Part shown: piece after piece, positions 1-8,514 of the stretch
How the letters are laid out: every line of letters begins with the position of its first letter
Numbering within the stretch: position 1 is the stretch's first letter
Origin: Ensifer adhaerens
GTDB lineage: Bacteria > Pseudomonadota > Alphaproteobacteria > Rhizobiales > Rhizobiaceae
Assembly: GCF_028993555.1 (NCBI RefSeq)
Contig: NZ_CP118611.1
Location: forward strand, 552,001 to 616,000
Direction: 5' to 3'
DNA: 64,000 nt
Notes under the pieces: generated by a model
Database searches by the model: none
Seen by the model: the letters and a program-made list of their open reading frames with translations, nothing else
Told to the model about the DNA's origin: nothing
Translations under genes and position numbers: made by a program

Positions 1-74
1 CGATCACGGTTCCCGTTGGGATGTGCAGGCCGTGCGAGGGAGAGAGTTGAGGTTGGTGGAGCCGGCGACGCGCG
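1..74. other. Left edge, no gene assigned
   Basis: This short stretch lies downstream of the minus-strand PLP enzyme gene. No frame with a start codon and a recognisable protein could be supported. A neighbouring gene beyond the edge could reach into it. Confidence 0.4.
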
Positions 75-1301
75 TCAGGTCTGACCGCTGCGGGCATCCA
101 AGGGCAGGCGGAGCGCGTCACCATCGCTGCGACGCAAGACGAAACTGTCAAAATTGGCGATCGAGGCGCAGGAGTGGTTGGGGAACACGCGCACGCGGCT
201 GCCGAGCGGCAGGGGATGCCCTGAGAAGGGAACGAAACCATGCTCTTCGGACAAGCGTTCGAGCGTCCACATTCTGGTTTCGTCGTCGCCTTCGGCGCTG
301 ACGACAGTGCCGAACCCTGCGCCGCCCATGCCATGTGCGCCGCGATCGGAGCTCATCGATTTCGAACCGGCGTCGATGATGAAGTGCGTGTCGTTGGACG
401 CAACCACGCGGGCGACGACGCAAAGCGCGAGGTCGTCGGCGGTACAGATACCAAGCCTAAGGGCGGTGCCGTCCAGGAAGACGTAGTTGCCGGGTCGGAT
501 GCAATCGACCTCCCGGGGCAGCGGCGCACCGAGGCAGGTTGGCGTCGCGCCGACGGAAATGCAGTCGACCGCGATTCCGCGTTGGCGGAGCCGGGAGGCG
601 AGGCCCTCGAGGTCTGTCGCCTCGTCGCGGGCGATCTTGGCCAGGGCGTGTGGTTGCGCGGCCGCATAGGCATGGCCGGCGTGCGAAAGCAGGCCGGCAA
701 AACGCAGGCCGTTGGCGGCGGCGACCCTTGCGCACAACTCAAGTGCTGCCGGATCGCTCGGCTTGATGCCGACGCGACCAAGGCCAACGTCGACCTTGAG
801 GAACACGCCGATCTCGACGTCGTGTCGGATGGCAGCTTCCGACAGCGCGTCGACCCCCGTCTCGCTCGCCGCAATCGTGCGCAGCTCTACGCCCCGTGCC
901 TTTACAACGGGCAGCAAGCGATCGAGCGATGCGGCACGGACGATCGGATAGGCAAGTATGATCGAGGGGATCCCGGCTTCGGCGAAGATCAGCGCCTCGC
1001 TGGGCTTGGATGCGGTGATGCCGCGTGCGCCGGCGGCCTGTTGCTGGCGTGCGATGTGGAGGCTCTTGTGCGTCTTCACATGCGGAAACATCGTTACCCC
1101 AGCGGCATCGGCGCGTTGCTGCATGGCATTGATGTTGCGGGTAAGCCGTCTCTCGTCGACCTCGATATAGGGTGTCGGTTGCTCGGCGGCCGCGGGACGC
1201 AGGAAGCCCTCGGTCTTCACCTCGTTTGCGCTGTTGTCGATGTCTGCCGACGCCGTTCCGACCGCGCTCGCAGCCGATTGCGTCACTTCGAAAGTGCTCA
1301 T
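75..1301 (-). CDS. D-serine dehydratase / D-threonine aldolase-like PLP enzyme
   Basis: A 408-residue fold-type III PLP enzyme (alanine-racemase N-terminal domain plus DSD1-type C-terminal domain). The PLP lysine is seen in PHVKTHKS (Lys76). The zinc pair of D-serine dehydratases is seen near the end in PNHSCAS (His376, Cys378). Family members cleave or deaminate D-threonine, D-serine or beta-hydroxy D-amino acids in the cytoplasm. It is the last gene of a minus-strand unit after two Dpp ATPase genes, 41 bases behind the nearer one. The first 40 or so residues are a non-conserved extension, so a later start is possible. The context of two D-aminopeptidase-like genes nearby supports a role in using D-amino acids. 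Aldolase versus dehydratase cannot be decided from sequence alone. Confidence 0.85.
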   Translation of the reverse strand: MSTFEVTQSAASAVGTASADIDNSANEVKTEGFLRPAAAEQPTPYIEVDERRLTRNINAMQQRADAAGVTMFPHVKTHKSLHIARQQQAAGARGITASKPSEALIFAEAGIPSIILAYPIVRAASLDRLLPVVKARGVELRTIAASETGVDALSEAAIRHDVEIGVFLKVDVGLGRVGIKPSDPAALELCARVAAANGLRFAGLLSHAGHAYAAAQPHALAKIARDEATDLEGLASRLRQRGIAVDCISVGATPTCLGAPLPREVDCIRPGNYVFLDGTALRLGICTADDLALCVVARVVASNDTHFIIDAGSKSMSSDRGAHGMGGAGFGTVVSAEGDDETRMWTLERLSEEHGFVPFSGHPLPLGSRVRVFPNHSCASIANFDSFVLRRSDGDALRLPLDARSGQT

Positions 1302-1342
1302 GTTGGATACTCTGATCTGGATATGGGGAATTGCGGCTGTCG

Positions 1343-2299
1343 TCAGCCGGTTGCGACCTGCCGCACGTAATGGGTCGACGAGATCTGCCGCATCGGCAGT
1401 TCGCGCGGCACGAAGTCCGGCGCACGCACCGCACTCGGGATTTCGTCGGACATCGGCTGGCGTCCTTCCGGGCGGCGCGTCGGATCGGCGATCGGAACGG
1501 TCGACAAGAGCTTGCGGGTATAGGGGTGCTGCGGGTTGCCGAACACCGAGCGGCGATCGCCGATCTCGACGATTTCGCCGAGATACATGACGGCGACGCG
1601 GTGGGCGATGCGCTCGACTACGGCCATGTCATGGCTGATGAACAGGAGGGCGATCTTCATCTCGCGCTGCAGGTCCATCAGGAGGTTGATGACCTGCGCC
1701 TGGATCGTCACATCGAGCGAGGCGACGGCCTCGTCGGCGACGATGAGGCGCGGATTAAGCGCAAGTGCGCGGGCGATACAGATCCGCTGGCGCTGGCCGC
1801 CGGAAAACGCGTGCGGATAGCGCTCAAGGTGTTCCGGCGAAAGCTCTACCTTTGCCAGCAGTTCGGCGGCGCGGGCACGCATGGCCTCGGTCGAGCCGAG
1901 CTTGTGAACCCGCATCGGATCCATCAGCGACTGCTCGATCGTCATGCGCGGGTTAAGCGAGGAGAACGGATCCTGGAAGACCATCTGGGCTTCGCGGCGA
2001 AATCGCGCAAGGACGGGGCGCGGCGCGCCGATCAGCTCGGTTCCGTCGAACCGGACAGAGCCCGACCGCGGCCGATCGAGCTGCATGATCGAGCGGGCGA
2101 CCGTCGATTTGCCGCAACCGGATTCGCCGACCAGTGCCAGGGTTTCGCCCGGAAAGATGTCGAAGGAGACATTTTCCACCGCATGCACCCGTCCGGAGAC
2201 GTGGCCGAACAGCCCCGCCTTGAGGTCGAAGCGCGTCACCAGGTTTCGCACCTCGACGAGAGGGCGCCGGGCGTCCGTCATCTGGGCAGACGCGTTCAT
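1343..2299 (-). CDS. Dpp/Opp-type ABC transporter ATPase (DppF-like)
   Basis: A 318-residue nucleotide-binding subunit of an oligopeptide-type importer. It shows Walker [10 protein letters not shown], the signature FSGGQRQRI and a Walker B region (LIVADEAVASLDV) in which the usual DEPVSALD reads DEAVASLD. The C-terminal oligopeptide-transporter extension (GNPQHPYTRKLL) is present. Its start overlaps the stop of the preceding ATPase gene by four bases, so the two are translationally coupled. No permease genes lie on this strand; the likely partners are the permeases at 6573-8479 across the LysR gene. Confidence 0.93.
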   Translation of the reverse strand: MNASAQMTDARRPLVEVRNLVTRFDLKAGLFGHVSGRVHAVENVSFDIFPGETLALVGESGCGKSTVARSIMQLDRPRSGSVRFDGTELIGAPRPVLARFRREAQMVFQDPFSSLNPRMTIEQSLMDPMRVHKLGSTEAMRARAAELLAKVELSPEHLERYPHAFSGGQRQRICIARALALNPRLIVADEAVASLDVTIQAQVINLLMDLQREMKIALLFISHDMAVVERIAHRVAVMYLGEIVEIGDRRSVFGNPQHPYTRKLLSTVPIADPTRRPEGRQPMSDEIPSAVRAPDFVPRELPMRQISSTHYVRQVATG

Positions 2300-3228
2300 T
2301 CTGTCGCCTCCGCGAGTTGCTGCTCCGGTTCAAACACCAGCAGCGGGAATTTTTCCGGCGCATCCTTGTCGGCCATGCTGCCGAGGCGGGGCACGGCGGA
2401 TATCAGGGCGCGCGTATAGGCGTGCTTCGGCTTGGCGAAGATGTCGTAGACCGAGCCCGTTTCGACGATCTCGCCCTTGAGCATGACGCAGACCCGGTCG
2501 GCGACTTCGGCAACCACGCCCATGTCGTGGGTGATGAACAGCACCGACATGCCGATCTCGCGTTGCAGGGCACGGACCAGGTCGAGGATCTGCGCCTGAA
2601 TGGTCACGTCGAGCGCGGTCGTCGGCTCATCGAGGATCATCAGCGATGGGCGGCAGGCAAGGGCAATCGCGATCATGACGCGCTGGCGCATGCCGCCGGA
2701 AAGCTGATGCGGATATTGGTCGAGGCGGCGCTCCGCATCGGGCACGCGGACCAGCTTGAGGGTGTTGAGCGCGACCTGGCGCGCTTCCTCCGGCGTCTTG
2801 CCCTGGTGATGGATCACCGCCTCGGCAATCTGGTCGCCGACGGTGAAGACCGGGTTCAGGCTCGACATCGGATCCTGGAACACGATCGAGATGTCCGCGC
2901 CGCGAAGAGCCTCGACGCGCTTTTCCGACAGCGTCGCAAGATCGGCGACCTTGCCGTCCTTCAAGCGCATCAGCACACGTCCGCCGGTGATGCTTGCGCC
3001 GTCATACTCGGTTAGCCGCATGATCGTCATGGCCGTGACCGATTTGCCGGACCCCGATTCTCCGACCAGTGCGACGGTCTCGCCGCGCGCTATGCGAAAG
3101 GAGACGCCCCGTACGGCGCGCAGCTCGGCGCGGGTGCGGGCGGCAAAGCAGACCTTGAGGTCTTCCACGGAAAGGATGACATCCTCGGGCAGTTCAGGTG
3201 TTGCGGATTTGGACAGGAACATCAGCAC
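2296..3228 (-). CDS. Dpp/Opp-type ABC transporter ATPase (DppD-like)
   Basis: A 310-residue DppD/OppD-type ATPase with Walker [11 protein letters not shown], signature LSGGMRQRV and Walker [14 protein letters not shown], followed by the usual [12 protein letters not shown] tail. It pairs with the DppF-like subunit downstream and probably energises the permeases encoded on the plus strand at 6573-8479. It is the first gene of the minus-strand unit ATPase-ATPase-PLP enzyme, and the 259-base gap before it must hold the promoter. A start two codons later (MFLSK) is possible. Confidence 0.93.
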   Translation of the reverse strand: MLMFLSKSATPELPEDVILSVEDLKVCFAARTRAELRAVRGVSFRIARGETVALVGESGSGKSVTAMTIMRLTEYDGASITGGRVLMRLKDGKVADLATLSEKRVEALRGADISIVFQDPMSSLNPVFTVGDQIAEAVIHHQGKTPEEARQVALNTLKLVRVPDAERRLDQYPHQLSGGMRQRVMIAIALACRPSLMILDEPTTALDVTIQAQILDLVRALQREIGMSVLFITHDMGVVAEVADRVCVMLKGEIVETGSVYDIFAKPKHAYTRALISAVPRLGSMADKDAPEKFPLLVFEPEQQLAEATE

Positions 3229-3487
3229 ATGGACCCGATTGCGAGGGGACGTTGCCCATCAGGTCTCGCAACGAGGTTGCATCCTGTCAATATGGTTGAA
3301 TGGCATGGTGATCCCGCTGGCCGGGGTCACTAGGGCCTGAGCGTGGCGCTGGCGCTTTCCGCCTGTGTCACAAAAACGAGTGAAATCAATGTGTCACGAA
3401 TGTGGCAATCGAAACTATGCGTTTCGTGCATTGCATCGCCTGTCTTCGCATAGGTGGCGATCCGCGGCCATTGAGCGCCACGACGCT
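3229..3487 (-). promoter_or_regulatory. Promoter region of the dppDF-PLP enzyme unit
   Basis: A 259-base gap between the LysR gene end and the start of the DppD-like gene. It contains two copies of GTGTCAC (3365-3371 and 3391-3397) in the same orientation, 26 bases apart, which could be a regulator site. No clear -35/-10 pair was assigned. Confidence 0.4.
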
Positions 3488-4441
3488 TCAGGCGGCGTCG
3501 ATGTCGACATCGAAGCCGCTCTTGTACTGCGGCAGCGCCGCGCACTGTTTCAGATGCTGCCACAACCCATCGCTGTCGGGACTGCCGGGACCGGCGCGCC
3601 TGAAGATCCGGATTTCCATTTCGAGCGACATCTGCGGCCCGCCGATCTGGGCAAGGCGGCCCTGCCGCATGGCTTCTGCCACGCAGATCTGCGGTAGCCA
3701 CGCCACCCCGCGCCCGGCGACGGCCATGTGCTTCAGGCCGTCGGCGAGGCCTGACTGATAGACGGTGCTGAGATTGAGCGGACGGCGCCAGCGCGATTGG
3801 ATCAGGGTTGCGAGCTTGCCGATGTAGCCGTCGCTCCAGGAATAGGCGAGGTAGGGGATTTCCGTCGTTTCGGATACGTCTATGTCGAACAGCGGGCGGC
3901 CATTTTCGTCGGTCCCAGACACGAGGATGAGCCGGTCTTTGCCGATCTGCAGGGATTCGAACGGGCCGCCTTCCAGCACCGGCGGGCCATCGGGATGCAC
4001 ATAGGTGATGGCGAAATCGCACTGACCCGAGCAAAGGTGATCGATGCTTTCAAGGAAGTCGGCGGCATGCATGCTGGTGCGAAGGGGCATGCGCGAGATC
4101 AGCGGTGAGCCGATCCACTTCGGGAAGAAGTACATCGCCAGCGTATGCAGCGAGGTAAACGTCAGCATGGCCGAGCTTTCGCCGGCGACATTGCGGCAAT
4201 CGGTGCGCAGCCGGTAGGCCTCGCGCACGAGGCGCTGACAGCCCGGAAGGAACATCGTGCCGGCCCGCGTCAATTGCACGGGATAGGTGCTGCGGTCGAT
4301 CAGGTCCGCACCGATCCAGTTCTCGAGCGATTTGATGCGACGGCTAAAGGCGGGTTGCGAAATATTGCGTGCCGTCGCCGCCGTCGAGAAATTCCTTGTC
4401 GCGGCAATTTCCAGAAAATCTTCAAGCCATTGCAGTTCCAT
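3488..4441 (-). CDS. LysR-family regulator, HypT/YjiE-like
   Basis: A 317-residue LysR-type regulator. The N-terminal winged helix reads WLEDFLEIAATRNFS and then ISQPAFSRRIKSLE, a pattern shared with the HypT/YjiE group; the rest is the effector-binding domain. The start at MELQW is preferred over one four codons earlier because GAGGG lies six bases upstream. The gene sits between the ATPase unit and the divergent SBP-permease-hydrolase unit, so it is the obvious regulator of this split peptide-uptake locus. The effector is unknown; a D-amino acid or peptide is an inference from context. A paralogue of the same type lies at 12476-13417. Confidence 0.9.
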   Translation of the reverse strand: MELQWLEDFLEIAATRNFSTAATARNISQPAFSRRIKSLENWIGADLIDRSTYPVQLTRAGTMFLPGCQRLVREAYRLRTDCRNVAGESSAMLTFTSLHTLAMYFFPKWIGSPLISRMPLRTSMHAADFLESIDHLCSGQCDFAITYVHPDGPPVLEGGPFESLQIGKDRLILVSGTDENGRPLFDIDVSETTEIPYLAYSWSDGYIGKLATLIQSRWRRPLNLSTVYQSGLADGLKHMAVAGRGVAWLPQICVAEAMRQGRLAQIGGPQMSLEMEIRIFRRAGPGSPDSDGLWQHLKQCAALPQYKSGFDVDIDAA

Positions 4442-4565
4442 GCCGGCCCTCATGCGTGTTTTGCATAGTCTATCCTAATTACACATTGGACAGACGTGCA
4501 AGGGCTCTTCTAGCCTCCCCCATAACGAGAAGAAAAACTTCCGCCTCCACCAAATGGGAACAACG
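4442..4565. promoter_or_regulatory. Divergent LysR / SBP control region
   Basis: The short divergent gap between the HypT-like LysR gene and the solute-binding-protein gene. It includes a small inverted repeat ATAGTCTAT (4465-4473) and AT-richer sequence around 4474-4490. LysR regulators usually bind such gaps and repress their own gene; the exact site is not proven here. Confidence 0.45.
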
Positions 4566-6494
4566 ATGAAACGCACCTTAGCCCTGGCTCTCTGCCTCGG
4601 GCTCGGCATCGCGGCTGCGCCCGCTATGGCCGAGACCAAAAACCCCGGCACTTTCGTCTTCATGTGGACCGACGACATCCAGTCGTTCGATCCGGCCTAT
4701 ATCGCCAACACGCCGAGCTCCTACGGCTCGCTCAACATCTACAGCCGTCTTTTGAACTTCAACGGTTCGAAGATTTCAGAGTTCGTGCCGTCACTCTCGA
4801 CCGAGGTGCCGTCGCTTGAAAACGGCCTCATCAAGCAGGGCACTGACGGCTCTGTCAGCTACACCTTCCCGATCCGCAAGGGTGTGTTCGCCCACAAGGT
4901 CGGGATCAAGGGCGCCGACGGCAAAGTCACCTGGGAATACTACGACAAGCTGACCGACGCGCAGAAGGCGACGATCGAGCCCGGTTACGGCCAGATCACG
5001 CCAGAGGACGTGCGCTATTCGCTGCTGCGTGCCATCCTTCAGGGGCAGTCGTGGATGTCGAACGCGATCACCGAGGTGATCACCGCCGGCAAATACACCG
5101 ATATCGCCAAGTGGGTAGAGACCGAAGGCGAGGTCAAATCCATCAACGACGCCAGCCCCGAGGTCTTGCGCAAGGTCTATGACCAGCTCGCGTCGCAGAT
5201 CGTCGTCGATGGTGACAACGTCACGCTCAAGCTGCCCAAGTCGTTTCCGGCAACACTCGGTGTGATCGCGCTGCCTTTCGGCACCTCCATTCTCGACAAG
5301 GAATGGGTCGGGTCGGTCGGCGGCTGGGATGGTTCGGCCGACACCTGGAAAGCTCACTACCGTCCCGAACTCGGCGCCAATCCGCTGTTTGCCGAAGAAA
5401 ACGGCACCGGGCCGTTCATGCTCGAGGAGTGGGATCGGACCGACCGGCGCATCACCCTGAAGCGCTTCGACAATTACTTCATGGGGCCGGCCAAGCTCGA
5501 CCGCGTGGTCATGCGCACGGTGCCGGAATGGACGACGCGGCGCCTGCAGCTTCTGTCCGGTGACGCCGATTTCGTCACCGCCCCGGTCGAGTTCATCGAC
5601 GAACTCAGCAAGACCGAAGGCGTCAAGGTCATCGACGGACTGCAGAAAGTGTTCTCGCGCGGCATCTTTTTCGCCTGGCCGCTCGACGACAACGACAATC
5701 CGGCCATCGGCAGCGGCAAGCTGGACGGTGCGGGCATTCCGCCGGACTTCTTCGCCGACATCGACGTGCGCAAGGGCTTCAACTACGCCCAGAACTACGA
5801 CGCGCTGCTGAACCAGGTCCTGCTCGGCAAGACCGTGCAGTCGCGCGGGCCGACCGTGCGCGGCATCATGGGCTACCGCCCGGACTCGCCCATCTACAGC
5901 TACGATCCGGCCAAGGCCGAGGAACACTTCAAGAAGGCGTTCGGCGGAAAACTCTGGGACACCGGCTTCGCCTTCACCGCCTATGTGACCGAGGGCAATC
6001 CGCAACTGACGGCGGCACTTTCGGCGCTGCAGCAGGGCCTGTCGCGTATCAATCCGAAGTTCAAGATGCAGATCCAGGCGCTGCCCTGGGCCTCGGTCTC
6101 AGACAAGCTCAACAACCGCGAAAAGCCGGCCGCTCCCTTGACGGTAATGGGCTGGGGGCCGGACTATTCCGATCCGGGCGGCCCGCTCGGCGCGGCCAGC
6201 TACTATCTATCGCCGACGGGCCTCGTCGGCGGCATGGTCGGCCAGGGCTACCGCGACCTGATGGCAGAGAAGTTCAAGCCACTGCTCGACGAAGCCTGGG
6301 CCTCGGTCGACCCCGCCGTGCGCGAGCCGATCTACGCCAAGCTGCAGGAGATGTCGTACGACTACGCCACCACCCAGTTCCTCTGGGAGGACTTCGGCTA
6401 TGTCGTCACCCGCAGCAACATCGATGGTTATGTCGACAACATGATCCTCTACGGCGCCTGGGACTTCTACCCGGTCACCAAGGCCAACGATTGA
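4566..6494 (+). CDS. Peptide ABC transporter solute-binding protein (SBP_bac_5)
   Basis: A 642-residue periplasmic binding protein of the dipeptide/oligopeptide class, with a Sec signal peptide (MKRTLALALCLG...APAMA, cleavage before ETKNP). At over 600 residues it is longer than DppA/OppA proteins of about 530, resembling the longer microcin-C/YejA-like group. The start at 4566 puts the signal peptide at the N-terminus with GGGAA upstream; an in-frame ATG lies at 4554. It heads the plus-strand unit SBP-permease-permease-serine hydrolase. A strong hairpin follows the stop codon. The ligand is probably a peptide, perhaps with D-residues given the neighbours. Confidence 0.92.
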   Translation: MKRTLALALCLGLGIAAAPAMAETKNPGTFVFMWTDDIQSFDPAYIANTPSSYGSLNIYSRLLNFNGSKISEFVPSLSTEVPSLENGLIKQGTDGSVSYTFPIRKGVFAHKVGIKGADGKVTWEYYDKLTDAQKATIEPGYGQITPEDVRYSLLRAILQGQSWMSNAITEVITAGKYTDIAKWVETEGEVKSINDASPEVLRKVYDQLASQIVVDGDNVTLKLPKSFPATLGVIALPFGTSILDKEWVGSVGGWDGSADTWKAHYRPELGANPLFAEENGTGPFMLEEWDRTDRRITLKRFDNYFMGPAKLDRVVMRTVPEWTTRRLQLLSGDADFVTAPVEFIDELSKTEGVKVIDGLQKVFSRGIFFAWPLDDNDNPAIGSGKLDGAGIPPDFFADIDVRKGFNYAQNYDALLNQVLLGKTVQSRGPTVRGIMGYRPDSPIYSYDPAKAEEHFKKAFGGKLWDTGFAFTAYVTEGNPQLTAALSALQQGLSRINPKFKMQIQALPWASVSDKLNNREKPAAPLTVMGWGPDYSDPGGPLGAASYYLSPTGLVGGMVGQGYRDLMAEKFKPLLDEAWASVDPAVREPIYAKLQEMSYDYATTQFLWEDFGYVVTRSNIDGYVDNMILYGAWDFYPVTKAND

Positions 6495-6501
6495 TTGGCC
6501 A

Positions 6502-6536
6502 GGGCATGCCGGGCGGCTATCCCGCCCGGCATGCCC
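6502..6536 (+). terminator. Hairpin between SBP and permease genes
   Basis: A perfect 15-base-pair inverted repeat (6502-6516 with 6522-6536) and 5-base loop, followed by TTGTTTC. It starts eight bases after the SBP stop codon. It could be a leaky terminator or an mRNA stabiliser that gives more binding protein than permease. Confidence 0.75.
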
Positions 6537-6572
6537 TTGTTTCATTCTCCCTGAAATCGGAACGTGTGAACC

Positions 6573-7610
6573 GTGCTGAATTACGCACTCAGACGACTGA
6601 TGATGCTGCCGATCGTCCTCTTCGCGCTGTCGTTGATGATCTTCGCGCTGCAGATGTCGCTCTCGCCGACGCAGAGACTGGCGGCCTACGCGCCGTCACC
6701 CGACTATCTCAAGGGCGGTCAGGAGAGCATCCGCCGGATGATAGAGCAGTATGGGCTGAACGATCCCTTCTATTCCCAGTACGGCCGCTGGATCGGCGGC
6801 GTCCTCAGCGGCAATCTCGGTTGGTCCGAGACGGCCCGCCAGCCGGTGTCGACGGCGCTGATGTCGCTGTTTCCGGCGACGCTGGAACTGGTCGTGCTCG
6901 CCTTCGTTCCCTGCCTGCTGCTTGCCGTCTTCCTCGGTTCGCGTGCCGGCATCTATCTCAATCGTTGGCCGGACCACGTCATCCGCATCTTCACCATTCT
7001 GGGCTGGTCTTTCCCCGTCTACGTCTTCGGCCTGCTGATGCTCTTGATCTTTTATTCGGCACTCGACTGGTTTCCGCCCGGGCGGCTCAGCCAGTGGGCG
7101 CAGACCGTGGTCAGCTCCGGCGAGTTCGTCCGCTACACCGGCGCCAACACCGTCGATGCCCTCTTGAACGGCAACCTGGCAATCTTCGGTGATGCGCTTC
7201 GCCACCTCGCAGCACCCGTTATCACGCTGACCTATGTCAACGTTGCGAGCATGACGCGCGTGATGCGCACCTCGATGTTGGAAACGCTGCGCCAGGATTA
7301 CGTTCGCACGGCCCGTGCCAAGGGCCTGCCGCGCCGCGTCGTCGAATTGCATCACGCCAGGCGCAACGCACTTCTGCCGCTTGCAACCATCGCCGGCATG
7401 GAGCTCGCCGTGATGATGGGCGGTGTGGTCATCACCGAGACCATCTTCGACTATGCTGGTCTCGGCCAGTTCGCGGCCAAGACCGCCGCCAATCTCGACT
7501 TCCCTGCCGTTCTCGGCTTCGGCCTCTATTTCGCGGTCGTTCTGGTGGTCATGAATCTGGTCGTCGACCTCATCTATCCGTTGCTCGATCCGAGGGTGAA
7601 GACGCAATGA
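6573..7610 (+). CDS. Peptide ABC transporter permease (DppB-like)
   Basis: A 345-residue inner-membrane permease of the DppB/OppB type. It begins MLNYALRRLMMLPIV from a GTG start. An EAA-type loop (ARAKGLPRRVVELHHARRNALLP) contacts the ATPase, and the family tail DLIYPLLDPRVK is present. About six membrane segments are visible as hydrophobic runs. It overlaps the next permease gene by four bases. The matching ATPases are on the other strand at 1343-3228. Confidence 0.93.
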   Translation: MLNYALRRLMMLPIVLFALSLMIFALQMSLSPTQRLAAYAPSPDYLKGGQESIRRMIEQYGLNDPFYSQYGRWIGGVLSGNLGWSETARQPVSTALMSLFPATLELVVLAFVPCLLLAVFLGSRAGIYLNRWPDHVIRIFTILGWSFPVYVFGLLMLLIFYSALDWFPPGRLSQWAQTVVSSGEFVRYTGANTVDALLNGNLAIFGDALRHLAAPVITLTYVNVASMTRVMRTSMLETLRQDYVRTARAKGLPRRVVELHHARRNALLPLATIAGMELAVMMGGVVITETIFDYAGLGQFAAKTAANLDFPAVLGFGLYFAVVLVVMNLVVDLIYPLLDPRVKTQ

Positions 7611-8479
7611 AGTTTCTTCGTTACCTCGCAAAAAATCCGGTGTCGCTGTTCGGTGTCGTGATCCTCTTCGCCTTCGTGCTGATCGCCGTCTTCGCGCCCG
7701 TCCTGGCGCCGCCGCAGAGCTTCCAGCTTTCGCCTTACGACACGCCGCGCGCAGGCTTCCTGGCAACGCCGCAGCCGCCTTCGCCGGAGGCCGTCTTCGG
7801 CACTACGCAAGGCCAGTACGACATTTTCTACGGTGTCGTCTGGGGCACGCGCACGGCATTCAAGATCGGGCTGGGGGTCGTCGCGATTTCCGTGCTGATC
7901 GGGACCATCGTCGGCGCAGTCGCGGCCTATTATCGCGGCGTCATCGAGGAGGTGCTGATGCGCATCGTCGACGTGTTCATGGCCGTCCCGTTCCTGATCG
8001 CGGCCATGGTGCTGACGGCGTTGCTCGGCAAGGGTATCGTGCCGATCACCATCGCGCTCACGACGTTCGGCTGGATGAGCTACGCCCGCATCGTGCGAAG
8101 CGAGATCCTGAGGATCCGCGAGATGGATTATATCCATGCGGCAAGGAGCTATGGCGCCAGCGATCTGCGGCTGATCGTGCTGCATATCCTGCCCAATGCG
8201 ATGTTCCCGGTGCTGGTGCTGGCGACAATGGCGACCGGTTCGATGGTGCTGTCTGCCTCGGCACTCAGCTTTCTCGGTGTCGGCACCGAAGAAGGCTATG
8301 CCGACTGGGGCCAGTTCATTGCCTATTCGCGCAACTGGATCGTCGGCCAGCCCGGCAACCCCTTCCAGTTCTGGTACACGCTGGCATTCCCCGGCGCGGC
8401 CGTCTTCCTTTTCGTGCTGTCGTGGAACCTGGTGGGTGATGCGCTGCGCGACATGCTCGACCCCCGACATTCCCATTGA
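7607..8479 (+). CDS. Peptide ABC transporter permease (DppC-like)
   Basis: A 290-residue DppC/OppC-type permease. The N-terminal segment (VSLFGVVILFAFVLIAVFAP) is typical, the central EAA loop reads AARSYGASDLRLIVLHILPN, and the end is the family's GDALRDMLDPR. It is translationally coupled to the DppB-like gene by an ATGA overlap and is followed closely by the serine hydrolase gene, so uptake and hydrolysis are co-expressed. Confidence 0.93.
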   Translation: MKFLRYLAKNPVSLFGVVILFAFVLIAVFAPVLAPPQSFQLSPYDTPRAGFLATPQPPSPEAVFGTTQGQYDIFYGVVWGTRTAFKIGLGVVAISVLIGTIVGAVAAYYRGVIEEVLMRIVDVFMAVPFLIAAMVLTALLGKGIVPITIALTTFGWMSYARIVRSEILRIREMDYIHAARSYGASDLRLIVLHILPNAMFPVLVLATMATGSMVLSASALSFLGVGTEEGYADWGQFIAYSRNWIVGQPGNPFQFWYTLAFPGAAVFLFVLSWNLVGDALRDMLDPRHSH

Positions 8480-8514
8480 GACCCAATCCTTTTACGACCC
8501 AAGGAGCATTTTCC

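Noticed and set aside
240..1370. Long plus-strand open frame opposite the PLP enzyme gene
   Set aside because: It is antisense to a gene with clear catalytic motifs and its protein shows no domain; long antisense frames are common at this GC content.
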